Source: Fen-1258 sp027348115
GTDB taxonomy: Bacteria > Bacteroidota > Ignavibacteria > Ignavibacteriales > Melioribacteraceae
Assembly (NCBI GenBank): GCA_027348115.1
Contig: DAIEQA010000151.1
Span: 1 to 15,688 of the forward strand
Reading direction: 5' to 3'
Length of the DNA: 15,688 nucleotides
Part shown: positions 1-8,507 of the stretch, piece by piece
How the letters are laid out: every line of letters begins with the position of its first letter
Position numbering within the stretch: position 1 is the stretch's first letter
Notes under the pieces: generated by a model
The model's database searches: none
What the model was told of the DNA's origin: nothing
What the model saw: only the letters and a program-made list of their open reading frames with translations
Translations under genes and position numbers: made by a program

Positions 1-2181
1 AGTGTGAGTAACAGATTTTTTGACGATGTACTAGGGTTGCAGGTACAGGGGAACATAGAAGAGAAACAACTACCTTCGGATCAGTTTAATGCGGGTTATT
101 CATCTCCGGTATATGATTCCAAGACTAACCAGTTTAGCATAACCACTAGTTCGGCACAACTTACAGAAACTTCATTGAAAAGACATCGTTACGGATTGAG
201 CGCAATGTTAGACTATACTTCGGAATTGGTAGATATAAAATTCTTCAATGTTTTTGATATGAAGGTGGACAGCAACATTACAAGAACCTATCAATCAAAT
301 TTTAGCAGCAACAGTATTCTGGATCAGATCTATATTAGTGAGACTAAAACCGAACAGCGCACACATTCACTCCAAGCAAATTTTAAATTATGGGGAACCG
401 AACTGCCGGTTGCGATTTCTTATACAAAAGGATCTCAGGATGCACCTAATAGCCAGCAGTTCGATTTATTACAATCGGGATTGAAGGCAATTCCGACAAG
501 TGCAAAAATTTATGCGGAGCCGTCGAATTTAATGCAGCTTCAAGGTTTGCTGGATCCAAATCAAACAACGGTTTGGAATTTTTTCGATACGAATCCGAAA
601 CTTACTGACGAAAGCTACGATCTTAAGATTGACTGGAAAATTCCGTTTAAGCTTTCCGATTCCTTTTCAGGAATATTATCTGCCGGAGGAAAATATCATC
701 AGACAACCCGTACAAGCGAGAACTCGCGGGTCTACTATAATGTGCAATGGGGCGGCAGTAAGGGCAGAAGAGTAAATTTAATAAATGCTTTTCCGTTTCT
801 TCACGGTGTAAATGAAGATCTTGAAGGTGGAATCCCCGCGGCTCCTTTTGTTGATCCAAATTATACGAGAACAAGCATTCTCGGATATCCTATTGGACCG
901 GGTTGGAATGTTCAAAGACTTTCGTACGTGATGAATACGATTTACCCTGCCTGGCTAAACGTGTTTTATGATGACGGCGTGGGAGATTTCAGCCAGGATT
1001 ATAACGATAAAGAAAAATCTTATGCCGGTTATATTATGGGAGAATTTAATATCGGAACCGATCTTACAATAGTTCCCGGCATTCGATACCAGGAAGAGAA
1101 AACAGATATTTCAGCATATCACATTCGTGTTAACGGTTCCAATCAAAACGGACTGGATGGAGTTCCACCTAAGTTAGTTCAAACAACGAGGGATAATCCA
1201 TTCTGGTATCCATCCGTAAATATTAAATACAAAGCGGGTGAGAATATTCAGGTATTGGGAGCGGTATATAAAAGTGTATCTTTGCCAAGTTACGCGGAAA
1301 TTTCCCCCCTAGTAATTTTAAATGATTACGGTGTGCAGATAAGTAATCCAATGCTAAAGCCGGCAACGGCATGGAATTTTGATCTGGGAGCGTCGTTGTT
1401 TAGTAATGACATTGGTTTGTTCTCGGTAAACTTATTCTATAAGGAAATAACAAACCTGGTTTATTATCTGCCGAATTATTATCCATATAGTCCGTACGTA
1501 GTTTTAAATGCCCCCTCGGATATTGCCGATAGGTTACCAAATAAAAGTTATTTTGATACAACATGGGCTGTCTCGCAGTCTCGAAGATTATCATCAACAT
1601 ACATCCCGATGAACGATCCATCAAAAGCATATTTACGAGGTATCGAGTTATCATGGCAGACTCATTTGTGGTATCTGCCAGGATTGCTGAGCGGGATAGT
1701 TTTGGATCTCAACTTGTCATTGATGAGTTCCAACCAGTTATATCCGTCGTTTGCTTTCCAGCCGAAGAAAAGTATTCTTGCCAAAGATACTCTTGTATAT
1801 ACAACAACGGCAGGTTCGCTGCAAGATCAGCCATCGGCAATATATAACGCAATTATTGGCTGGGATTACAAAGGATTTAGTTCAAGGTTCTCGTTTAGAT
1901 ATCAGCAGAAAACTCTTACCAGTATGGATACAAGATTCGGTTTGCAGAACAGTTACTATGACAACGTACTTTTAGTTGATATTTCACTAAAGCAAAAAAT
2001 AATTGATAATTTATCAGTGTTTGCCAACGCGACAAATATAAACAACCATATCGATAATTATTATTTTTCGCATCCCACTTATGTAACGAGCACGGGAACA
2101 ACATATCCGGCTGGAAAATTACCGACCAGCGGCCAAACATATAGCTGGGCATTGCAGTTTGGAATTAGTTACGGGTATTGA
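1..2181 (+). CDS. TonB-dependent outer-membrane receptor, C-terminal part (5' end outside window)
   Basis: The reading frame is open from base 1, so the gene very probably begins upstream; the GTG at position 4 has no convincing ribosome site and is unlikely to be the true start. About 725 residues are present, rich in alternating hydrophobic/polar strands with many Tyr, Phe, Asn and Ser, as in a 22-strand outer-membrane beta-barrel. Two stretches resemble the barrel region of TonB-dependent receptors: VPGIRYQEEKTD near residue 355 and NPMLKPATAWNFDLGA near residue 445. The protein ends in an aromatic residue (ISYGY), the usual Bam recognition end of outer-membrane proteins. The N-terminal plug and TonB box are not in the window. 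The family imports siderophores, vitamins or oligosaccharides using TonB energy; the substrate cannot be told here. A beta-mannosidase lies nearby but on the other strand, so a glycan substrate is only a weak guess. A strong terminator follows. Confidence 0.85.
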   Translation, partial: SVSNRFFDDVLGLQVQGNIEEKQLPSDQFNAGYSSPVYDSKTNQFSITTSSAQLTETSLKRHRYGLSAMLDYTSELVDIKFFNVFDMKVDSNITRTYQSNFSSNSILDQIYISETKTEQRTHSLQANFKLWGTELPVAISYTKGSQDAPNSQQFDLLQSGLKAIPTSAKIYAEPSNLMQLQGLLDPNQTTVWNFFDTNPKLTDESYDLKIDWKIPFKLSDSFSGILSAGGKYHQTTRTSENSRVYYNVQWGGSKGRRVNLINAFPFLHGVNEDLEGGIPAAPFVDPNYTRTSILGYPIGPGWNVQRLSYVMNTIYPAWLNVFYDDGVGDFSQDYNDKEKSYAGYIMGEFNIGTDLTIVPGIRYQEEKTDISAYHIRVNGSNQNGLDGVPPKLVQTTRDNPFWYPSVNIKYKAGENIQVLGAVYKSVSLPSYAEISPLVILNDYGVQISNPMLKPATAWNFDLGASLFSNDIGLFSVNLFYKEITNLVYYLPNYYPYSPYVVLNAPSDIADRLPNKSYFDTTWAVSQSRRLSSTYIPMNDPSKAYLRGIELSWQTHLWYLPGLLSGIVLDLNLSLMSSNQLYPSFAFQPKKSILAKDTLVYTTTAGSLQDQPSAIYNAIIGWDYKGFSSRFSFRYQQKTLTSMDTRFGLQNSYYDNVLLVDISLKQKIIDNLSVFANATNINNHIDNYYFSHPTYVTSTGTTYPAGKLPTSGQTYSWALQFGISYGY

Positions 2182-2223
2182 TTATAAGAATATCTTTAAG
2201 TGCTTTTGAATTAATTTACTCGA

Positions 2224-2262
2224 AGGCCGATTGGAAAACTTAATCGGCCTAGTATTTTTTTT
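2224..2262 (+). terminator. Rho-independent terminator after the TonB-dependent receptor
   Basis: A perfect 9-bp stem (AGGCCGATT at 2224–2232 with AATCGGCCT at 2242–2250) and a 9-nt loop are followed, after four bases, by eight T (2255–2262). It lies 43 bp after the receptor stop and separates that gene from the next one. Confidence 0.88.
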
Positions 2263-2268
2263 ATTATG

Positions 2269-2350
2269 ATACCGCGTAAGCAGCAACAAGAAAATTCCTT
2301 TGCTGATTTTGTTAAACGTTGCTTAATTGCGGTATGTAGAAATCTACATA
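2269..2350. repeat. Overlapping inverted repeats upstream of the thioredoxin-fold gene
   Basis: Two inverted repeats share bases. The outer one pairs ATACCGC (2269–2275) with GCGGTAT (2329–2335), continuing inward as TAAGC (2277–2281) with GCTTA (2321–2325) and AAC (2285–2287) with GTT (2318–2320), around a 30-nt loop. The second is a perfect 18-bp palindrome with arms TATGTAGA (2333–2340) and TCTACATA (2343–2350). Because 2333–2335 belong to both, the two RNA hairpins cannot both form completely. The second ends 13 nt before the GGGAG ribosome site. It could be an operator, a 5'-UTR structure or both; no known motif is recognised. Confidence 0.5.
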
Positions 2351-2380
2351 ATTAATAACCTCCGGGAGTAATTGATTACC

Positions 2381-4027
2381 ATGAAAATACGGATTCTAGT
2401 TATTGTCTTATTTCTTTTTTCAATATTCACATACGCTAAAACCACAATTACAGGTAAAGTAACCGGGACAGATGGTAAACCTATACCTTTAGCGCATGTT
2501 TTTTTAACTTACCCCAGCGACGACAATCCGCTTAAAAGTGTTTTAGTTGAGAAAAACGGTAAGTACAAAATCGAAATTGAATCGGAAGGATTATGGACTT
2601 TACACTTTACCGGAATTTTTCATCATGAATACACGGTTGCTCTTTACTGTACAACGCCGGAGAATATTAAACTCGATGTAAAGCTTGAGACTTATAAATA
2701 CTTGAAAAAGTTTGACAATGTTAAAGTGATTGGGAATTTTAATGATTGGGCTATTTACAAAGGTATCCCGTTGAATAAAGAAAGGGACGGAAAATATTCT
2801 GTAGTTATCGAAAGTAAATTAGATACTGTATTTTATAGATTTCTGAATGTAAGAAGCGGCGGAAAAGTTGAAGGGACAGACGCGGACGGTTATATTCCAA
2901 CGGGAGTGGACCCGGAAGGAACCGAAGGGTACAATTCATTTCAAGTTGTGAAAAACGGCACAGCTAAAATTATTTTTGATCCAAGAAAAATTATTGAATC
3001 GAAATGGCGAACCAGCTTTAAAATATTTCCTGAAAATTCTTTTGAGTCGAAATTTGCAAAAGCATACGCTACTTTGGAAGATACCCGAGCTAATTTTAAA
3101 TCCATTCTCTATTCAAGTTTAGCGGAGAGGCGCTTCAATTTTAAATTTGATTTTTCATCTCGCATTATAAGTGTGCTGGGTAAACTTAAAAAAGAAACTA
3201 ATGAATTGATTCGACAAGTTCTTCAACTCAGTTATTTTGAACTTATCTATATGAGTACTATCAGTCATCACGTTGATGTTGAAACCGCGAGACAGACTTT
3301 AAAAGCAATTCCTCCCAATTCTGTTATATGGTCTTTAAACCCTATTTCCATTTCCGAAGCGATGGGTTATGCATCATTTACAGAACCGGATAAAGGCAAG
3401 TACGTAAGCATGGTTGTAGAAACAAATCCGATGGCTCGAACCAAAGAAATACTTTTACATTCCGAAATAGATCGGAAATTTCATTCACTCCAATACAAAG
3501 ATATTCCGCCGTATCTATCAATTTTAACAGATCAATACGGAAATTCGCCGGAAGCCAAGAATGATAAAAAAATATACGCGCAGTATCTTAAATTAAAAGA
3601 AGGAATGAATGCGCCTGAATTTGCAATTAATTCGCTTGAAGACTCATTGCATCTGTATACCAATAAAAGTTTCAAAGGAAAATACATTTTGTTGAATTTC
3701 TGGTCTGTTGCCAACGAATTATCAGTCGGAGAATTTGCCAATCTTCTTGAAATACATAACATGTATGGTAAAAATATTGATATCATTTCTGTATCGATAG
3801 ATAGTTCTTCCGCGGCAGTTAACAACTACATAAATGAAAAAATGCAGATACCGTGGAAAAAAGGGATTGCTAAAAAAGGATTTAACAGCGACTTGTGCAG
3901 AAGCTACGATGTCTACTCTGTTCCGAAATCTATTTTGATTGATCCGGCAGGTAAAGTAGTTTCTCTTGGTTGGGATCTACTGGGGAAAAATATGTTAGGG
4001 ACTATAAATAAATATGTGGCGCAATAA
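2381..4027 (+). CDS. Secreted multidomain protein with CxxC-less TlpA/thioredoxin-like domain
   Basis: I chose the ATG at 2381 (548 residues) over a TTG nine bases earlier because it starts directly with a signal peptide (MKIRILVIVLFLFSIFTYA, cleavage expected before KTT) and because GGGAG at 2364–2368 is too close to the TTG. After the signal, residues about 21–103 look like a carboxypeptidase-regulatory/Ig-like domain (ITGKVTGTDGKPIPLAHV). Residues about 113–200 contain VKVIGNFNDW, typical of glycogen-binding/E-set (CBM48-like) folds. A mainly helical linker follows, then a TlpA/AhpC-like domain from about 407 to the end (GMNAPEFAINSLEDS, KYILLNFWS). Where thioredoxins have WCxxC this protein has ANELS, so both redox cysteines are absent, while the cis-Pro segment (YSVPKSILIDPAGKVV) is kept. 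It is therefore probably not a disulfide reductase. It should act in the periplasm or at the envelope; its function is unknown. Confidence 0.82.
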   Translation: MKIRILVIVLFLFSIFTYAKTTITGKVTGTDGKPIPLAHVFLTYPSDDNPLKSVLVEKNGKYKIEIESEGLWTLHFTGIFHHEYTVALYCTTPENIKLDVKLETYKYLKKFDNVKVIGNFNDWAIYKGIPLNKERDGKYSVVIESKLDTVFYRFLNVRSGGKVEGTDADGYIPTGVDPEGTEGYNSFQVVKNGTAKIIFDPRKIIESKWRTSFKIFPENSFESKFAKAYATLEDTRANFKSILYSSLAERRFNFKFDFSSRIISVLGKLKKETNELIRQVLQLSYFELIYMSTISHHVDVETARQTLKAIPPNSVIWSLNPISISEAMGYASFTEPDKGKYVSMVVETNPMARTKEILLHSEIDRKFHSLQYKDIPPYLSILTDQYGNSPEAKNDKKIYAQYLKLKEGMNAPEFAINSLEDSLHLYTNKSFKGKYILLNFWSVANELSVGEFANLLEIHNMYGKNIDIISVSIDSSSAAVNNYINEKMQIPWKKGIAKKGFNSDLCRSYDVYSVPKSILIDPAGKVVSLGWDLLGKNMLGTINKYVAQ

Positions 4028-4200
4028 TTAAATGAATGGTGCGTTCAATTTAAATGTTGGAGTTCTCACTTCAACTTGCATAATATTTCTAATGAAGTTA
4101 GGCGATTAAATAAAAATCCGAACGGCCAATAGTTTCATCTGCGCAATTAGATAAATACTGTCCGCGTAGTTCTTTATGCGATAAAACGACAGAAGAAAAT
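4028..4200. other. Intergenic region between convergent genes
   Basis: No gene is seen. Two weak AT-rich hairpins are visible. One pairs 4028–4036 with 4044–4053 (9 bp, one bulged A, 7-nt loop), directly after the upstream stop. The other pairs 4073–4081 with 4092–4099 (8 bp, one bulged G). Neither has a good T-run on either strand, so they are only possible ends for the two converging transcripts. Confidence 0.35.
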
Positions 4201-6762
4201 TCAAAAACTATCTGTCAAGCTTATAACCTTTATATTCTTTTTTAGCTGGTCGATTGACGCTCTTGTTTTTAATTCAATTTGTTTTTTCTCACCGGGTAAA
4301 AGATCAAAATAATTATCTGCAAAAAATCCGTTACCATCTATTGAGAGAAATACATCTTTGGCTAGTTTATCTGTTTTCAGAGAGATCGTGTAACCATCGG
4401 TTGCCTTATAATATTCAATATCTATATGCGGGCGTTCAAGCGCTAAATCTTTTTCTTTAACAAAATAAAATTCATTTTGAGAAATTACTTTGCTTTCACT
4501 GACCAAAGAGGAAACGACAACCAGTCTGGTTGAGTCTTGATTCTGGATTAACGAATCTTTTGCTATGCTTAAATAAATCCTGCTTTTATTTGCTTCTACA
4601 ACCACCGGGACTGACTTAGCATAAACTTCCGTCCCATCAAAATTGTAAACATCAATTTTCAACTCTGCTTGCAACGGTTCCAATTTATCCGATATAATGT
4701 AAAAATCCAAGGCATTATCTTTTTGTTCCTGGTCAATTATTACCGGTTCATAAAATCTTTTGACATAATAATGCAGTGCCTTCCAGTTGCCGTAATAATC
4801 TATGCTCGACCATGATGCAACCGGCCAGCAATCATCTATTTGCCAGTACATAGTTCCCATACATTTGGGCATATTTCTTCTGTGCGCTAGTATCGCTCTT
4901 TTGATTCCTTCGGCCTGCAATACCTGAGAAACATAAACATAACTCTCGAAATTTTTGGGCTGCTTAAATTGTCTTTCCATGTAGGTTTGAATAAGCCGGT
5001 TGCCGTACTCTTTGTCTTTGCGGGCATCTGCCATACAGCGCTGATGGGCGAGCATAACTTCGGAGTGAAGCTGAATTTCTTCCGGCTTTGCAAATTTTTC
5101 TATTGTACTCATTTCGGGATAGGATTGAAATCCGTATTCGCTCATAAAGCGAGCAATATTAGTATTGAAGGATTCAAACGGTTCCTTTCCATGCCAGACT
5201 CCCCAATAATGTGCATCGCCGTCGTTGTATGAAAAATTATCGAAACCACCACTAGGACTTGACGGGTGATAATAGCGAGTGTTATCAACCTCTTTTAGTG
5301 TTGTTGGAATAGCTTCATAGAATATTTTCTTATAATCAGCTTCGTATTTTTTTTGAATATCTTCATTGTACATTTGTTTCCAACCCCATTGAAACCACGA
5401 AATTTCGTTTTCGTTGTTCCCGCAGTAAATTGCAAGACATGCATGGTTTCTAATCCTTTTTACATTATCAATAACTTCATGTTTGATGTTATCGATATAA
5501 TGTTCATCGGATGGATACATGCCGCAGGCAAACATGAATTCCTGCCAAACCAGAATTCCGTATTTATCGCACAGATCATAAAAAATATCATTCTCGTAAA
5601 TTCCTCCGCCCCATACACGCAATATATTCATGTTGGCATCTGCGGCAGATTTAATTATGTGAAGATAACGTTCCGGTGTAACTCTATTTTGAAAATTATC
5701 TTGAGGAATGTAATTAGCTCCTTTGGCAAATACAGGAACACCGTTTACTTTTAAATAGAAACTTGTACCGGTGGAATCTTTTTCTCTTACCACTTCAATA
5801 CTTCGAATTCCTATTCTATATTCTTTTGAATCTTCTGTGTTGGATGAGATTGTATATCTAAACCTATATAGATACTGTTCACCCAGACCGTTAGGCCACC
5901 ATAACCTGGGATTTTTAAGATCAAAGTTTAGCGGCACTGTATTATTGCCTTTTACTAATTGAATTACCTTGCGGGTTAGTACTCTTCCGTTTACCATCAC
6001 CTCAGCCGTAGCATTCTGATTTTTATCCGATGAAATTTCCATGTTCGAATAAACAGCGGCATTTTTACTACTAACGTCTTTTTGAATTATTTGAACATCA
6101 TTAAGTTTTATATCATTCCATGCTACGAGGAATATTGGTTTATAAATTCCGCAGGTAATTAATCTGGGTCCCCAGTCCCAGCCGAAATGAAAACCGGCCT
6201 TTCGGGAATACATATTAATTTTTATATCCGCCTGATCGTTGTTATCGAAAGACTGCAAACGATAAGGCGCGTTGTTGTACTTTGGTAAATTCTCAGTAAA
6301 AACATTTTTAAAATGAATCGAAAGTAAATTCCCATTTTCTTTTAACAGATTTTTGCAGTCGACTTGCCATTCTCGAAACATATTATCGGCGGAAAGAATT
6401 TTAGTGCCGTTTAGTGAAACATCGGCATACGTGTCTAGCCCCTTAAAGTCGAGCTCAATATTTTTCATCGCCAATGTTTTTTTATCAACATCGAAAGTTG
6501 TTTGGTAAATCCAATCTTTTTCACCGATCCACTGCAGATCTTTCTCATTAGTACCGACATAAGGATCGGGAATTAATCTGTTATTTAATAAATCCGTGTG
6601 AACGCAGCCTGGAGAAAAAGCGGGATACCATTTATCCGTTCCGGCCTGGCTAAATAACCATCCTTTAGAAATTTCCATTTGAATTTTTGAACCGTCGCTT
6701 TGCCCAAAGAGATAGCTTGATATTATTAGCATTACCACGAATACATAAAAGTATTTTTTCAT
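4201..6762 (-). CDS. Exported GH2-family beta-mannosidase
   Basis: This enzyme is expected to remove terminal beta-linked mannose from manno-oligosaccharides or N-glycan cores in the periplasm. I start at the ATG whose first base is 6762 (853 residues), not the in-frame ATG at 6798. It opens a signal peptide (MKKYFYVFVVMLIISSYLFG, cleavage expected before QSDG) and has GGAG (complement of 6771–6774) 8 nt upstream. The order is an N-terminal jelly roll (about 28–215), an Ig-like domain (217–325), a TIM barrel (about 327–650) and a C-terminal beta region. The acid/base Glu is in GNNENE (about residue 451) and the nucleophile in FMSEYGFQS (about residue 542); both motifs are those of beta-mannosidases rather than beta-galactosidases. 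RVWGGGIYE (about 382–390) is also typical. Length fits the family (about 850). It is convergent with the preceding gene and divergent from amtB, so probably monocistronic. Confidence 0.92.
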   Translation of the reverse strand: MKKYFYVFVVMLIISSYLFGQSDGSKIQMEISKGWLFSQAGTDKWYPAFSPGCVHTDLLNNRLIPDPYVGTNEKDLQWIGEKDWIYQTTFDVDKKTLAMKNIELDFKGLDTYADVSLNGTKILSADNMFREWQVDCKNLLKENGNLLSIHFKNVFTENLPKYNNAPYRLQSFDNNDQADIKINMYSRKAGFHFGWDWGPRLITCGIYKPIFLVAWNDIKLNDVQIIQKDVSSKNAAVYSNMEISSDKNQNATAEVMVNGRVLTRKVIQLVKGNNTVPLNFDLKNPRLWWPNGLGEQYLYRFRYTISSNTEDSKEYRIGIRSIEVVREKDSTGTSFYLKVNGVPVFAKGANYIPQDNFQNRVTPERYLHIIKSAADANMNILRVWGGGIYENDIFYDLCDKYGILVWQEFMFACGMYPSDEHYIDNIKHEVIDNVKRIRNHACLAIYCGNNENEISWFQWGWKQMYNEDIQKKYEADYKKIFYEAIPTTLKEVDNTRYYHPSSPSGGFDNFSYNDGDAHYWGVWHGKEPFESFNTNIARFMSEYGFQSYPEMSTIEKFAKPEEIQLHSEVMLAHQRCMADARKDKEYGNRLIQTYMERQFKQPKNFESYVYVSQVLQAEGIKRAILAHRRNMPKCMGTMYWQIDDCWPVASWSSIDYYGNWKALHYYVKRFYEPVIIDQEQKDNALDFYIISDKLEPLQAELKIDVYNFDGTEVYAKSVPVVVEANKSRIYLSIAKDSLIQNQDSTRLVVVSSLVSESKVISQNEFYFVKEKDLALERPHIDIEYYKATDGYTISLKTDKLAKDVFLSIDGNGFFADNYFDLLPGEKKQIELKTRASIDQLKKNIKVISLTDSF

Positions 6763-6799
6763 TTCCGGGTCTCCACGATTAATCCATTCACTTATCAAT

Positions 6800-6826
6800 C
6801 AAAAATATAACATGAATTAATCACAA
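6800..6826 (-). promoter_or_regulatory. Possible promoter of the beta-mannosidase gene
   Basis: On the minus strand TATTTTTG (complement of 6800–6807) matches the Bacteroidetes -7 consensus TAnnTTTG, with a TTG (complement of 6824–6826) 16 nt upstream. That spacing is shorter than the usual Bacteroidetes spacing. The box ends 26 nt before the ribosome site, a sensible 5'-UTR length. This is a motif match only. Confidence 0.35.
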
Positions 6827-6959
6827 TGAAAAACTTTATATAGGTTTCTAATTCCTTTCTCTCTGAATCAAAGCCGGTGGATATTTTTATGAATACGATA
6901 CGGCTGATTTCTGAAGAACACGTCATGAAATTCTTGCAATTAATTATGCAAATTAGGTA

Positions 6960-6981
6960 TTTTAAGGTGATAACCTTAAAA
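6960..6981. promoter_or_regulatory. Perfect inverted repeat upstream of amtB, candidate operator
   Basis: TTTTAAGGT (6960–6968) and ACCTTAAAA (6973–6981) form a perfect 9-bp inverted repeat around GATA, 54 bp before the amtB start. The 22-bp symmetric layout is typical of a dimeric regulator site. It does not match FNR/CRP, and I found no sigma-54 GG-N10-GC element. A weaker repeat (TTGCA 6934–6938, TGCAA 6947–6951, 8-nt spacer) lies just upstream. Confidence 0.45.
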
Positions 6982-7035
6982 GATTAGTGCATATTAAAAT
7001 AATCCTAAAAAAATTAATATTGGTTGAGGCGCTAA

Positions 7036-8340
7036 ATGATAGAAAAATATAAGGTGTTGCCATTCATCATTCTGGTTGTAATAGCGGTTAGCGGTGCGTT
7101 CCTAAATTACGATTACTCACACGTTAGCGGAGGTCCCTCGTCTCCTGCAGATATTGCCTGGATGCTTACGGCAACAGGTTTGGTTTTATTGATGACACCA
7201 GGCTTGTCATTCTTTTATGGCGGAATGGTCAGTTCGAAAAATATTATTTCTACAATGTTGCAAAGCGTTATTGCAATGGGAGTGATAAGTATAATTTGGG
7301 TGGTAGTTGGCTTTAGTCTTGCCTTCGGAAATTCAATCGGCGGTATAATTGGGAACCCGCTAACATATTTTATGTTCAGAGGTGTTAGTGCAGATACGCA
7401 TCCGCTTCTGTCGCCAACAGTTCCACTCCTTCTATTTGCTATGTTCCAGCTAAAGTTTGCAATTATTACTCCTGCGTTAATCACAGGATCGTTTGCCGAA
7501 AGGGTTAGATTTTCTTCGTATCTCTTATTCATGATTTTGTTTTCTTTATTCATCTATACCCCGCTAGCTCACTGGACGTGGCATCCGGACGGATTTTTAA
7601 GAAAAATGGGTGTATTAGATTTTGCGGGAGGCACCGTTGTTCATATGTCTGCGGGCTTGGCTGCGTTGGCTGGCGCAATTTTTCTCGGCCGTCGTCACTC
7701 TCACATACGCAGAGAGAAACACGTTCCGGCGAACATCCCGTATGTAATATTAGGTACGGGTTTGCTTTGGTTCGGATGGTTCGGATTTAATGCCGGCTCT
7801 GCACTCGGCGCCAACAGCTTAGCCGTTTTAGCTTTTGCGACTACAAACACTGCTTCTGCTTCCGCTGCAATTGGCTGGATATTTTTTGATGTCCTACAGG
7901 GAAGAAAGGCATCTGCATCAGGCGCAAGTGTGGGAGCTGTTGTTGGTTTGGTGGCTATTACTCCGGCTGCGGGATATGTTTCAGTAGGTGCAAGTATTTT
8001 TATTGGATTGACAGCAAGCATTATCAGCAATCTTGCAGTAACGTGGAAATCAAAAACTTCATTAGATGATACACTTGACGTATTCCCCTGTCATGGTTTA
8101 GGCGGAATGGTCGGAATGGTTTTAACTGCGGTATTTGCTAAAGATGTGGGATTGATTCACGGCGTAATAACAACGTTTCTAATACACCTGGTAGCTTTGG
8201 TAATCGTAACGGTTTTTGCATTTGGCGGTTCTTATTTGCTTTATAAAATTACGGATATGATTGTTCCGTTGCGTGTGAGCAAAGAAGAAGAGCAAATCGG
8301 TCTCGACCTTAGCCAGCATGACGAAAGTATTCATCATTAA
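7036..8340 (+). CDS. amtB: Ammonium transporter AmtB
   Basis: A 434-residue inner-membrane ammonium channel of the Amt/Mep/Rh family. GAGG at 7026–7029 lies 6 nt before the ATG. The N-terminal hydrophobic segment (about 8–24) may be a cleaved signal or an extra helix before the usual eleven. Pore residues known from E. coli AmtB are identifiable by alignment: Asp195 and His203 (DFAGGTVVHMSAG; D160/H168 in E. coli), Phe251 and Ser255 (GFNAGSA; F215/S219), His353 (PCHGLGGMVG; H318), and probable gate or binding aromatics Phe137 and Trp182. The family signature around residues 195–220 is intact. The short cytoplasmic tail (LRVSKEEEQIGLDLSQHDES) has the conserved GLDxxxH element that contacts P-II proteins, so GlnK-type control is expected, but no P-II gene is adjacent. 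The next gene cluster is branched-chain amino-acid synthesis, with no clear terminator between. Confidence 0.96.
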   Translation: MIEKYKVLPFIILVVIAVSGAFLNYDYSHVSGGPSSPADIAWMLTATGLVLLMTPGLSFFYGGMVSSKNIISTMLQSVIAMGVISIIWVVVGFSLAFGNSIGGIIGNPLTYFMFRGVSADTHPLLSPTVPLLLFAMFQLKFAIITPALITGSFAERVRFSSYLLFMILFSLFIYTPLAHWTWHPDGFLRKMGVLDFAGGTVVHMSAGLAALAGAIFLGRRHSHIRREKHVPANIPYVILGTGLLWFGWFGFNAGSALGANSLAVLAFATTNTASASAAIGWIFFDVLQGRKASASGASVGAVVGLVAITPAAGYVSVGASIFIGLTASIISNLAVTWKSKTSLDDTLDVFPCHGLGGMVGMVLTAVFAKDVGLIHGVITTFLIHLVALVIVTVFAFGGSYLLYKITDMIVPLRVSKEEEQIGLDLSQHDESIHH

Positions 8341-8505
8341 TAGTTTTGAGCTGTTATGGTAATCTTTATTAAATGAGGAATCCTGCGGAAGTAAAAATCA
8401 AAGGGAAAATCGTTTTGCATATCTATGCACTGTTATGAAAGATTATAAATTTGAGCAAATTTCGATGAATTTTGATTAAATTTTTTTAACGAAACGATTT
8501 TTCCC
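8341..8505. other. AT-rich region between amtB and the ilv promoter
   Basis: No gene is seen. It holds an unusual long inverted repeat (listed separately), a TGCATA-TC-TATGCA palindrome at 8416–8429 and an AAATTT-GAGC-AAATTT repeat at 8447–8462. I do not see a conventional GC-rich stem followed by a T-run to end amtB transcription. Confidence 0.4.
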
Positions 8506-8507
8506 TT
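8401..8507. repeat. Long imperfect inverted repeat flanking a 72-bp AT-rich spacer
   Basis: 8401–8417 can pair with 8490–8507 to give 17 bp (one T·G, one bulged T). The left arm AAGGGAAAATCGTTT sits in the amtB 3' region and the right arm AAACGATTTTTCCCTT runs into the -35 box of the ilv leader promoter. It could be a paired regulator site, a terminator with a large loop, or both. Confidence 0.5.

Noticed and set aside
2372..2380. TTG start for the thioredoxin-fold protein
   Set aside because: It is only 3 nt from the GGGAG site and adds residues before a standard signal peptide; the ATG at 2381 is better.
4141..4200. Hairpin CGCGTA/TATGCG as a terminator for the convergent genes
   Set aside because: It has only six pairs including one wobble, and no T-run on either strand.
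5353..5754. 133-codon open frame on the + strand inside the beta-mannosidase gene
   Set aside because: It lies wholly antisense to a well-supported GH2 catalytic region, has no family resemblance and no ribosome site; the same applies to the other antisense frames inside amtB, ilvD, ilvB, ilvC, leuB and leuA.
6763..6798. Upstream in-frame ATG (6798) for the beta-mannosidase
   Set aside because: It would put 12 polar residues before the signal peptide; the ATG at 6762 has a good GGAG site and begins the signal directly.
6889..6987. 32-codon ORF with GGTGG 8 nt upstream, in the amtB upstream region
   Set aside because: It overlaps the palindromes, has no recognisable protein features or regulatory codon run, and could occur by chance in an AT-rich spacer.
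6840..7035. Sigma-54 promoter for amtB
   Set aside because: A TTGCA is present at 6934–6938, but the GG required 12 bases upstream is absent.
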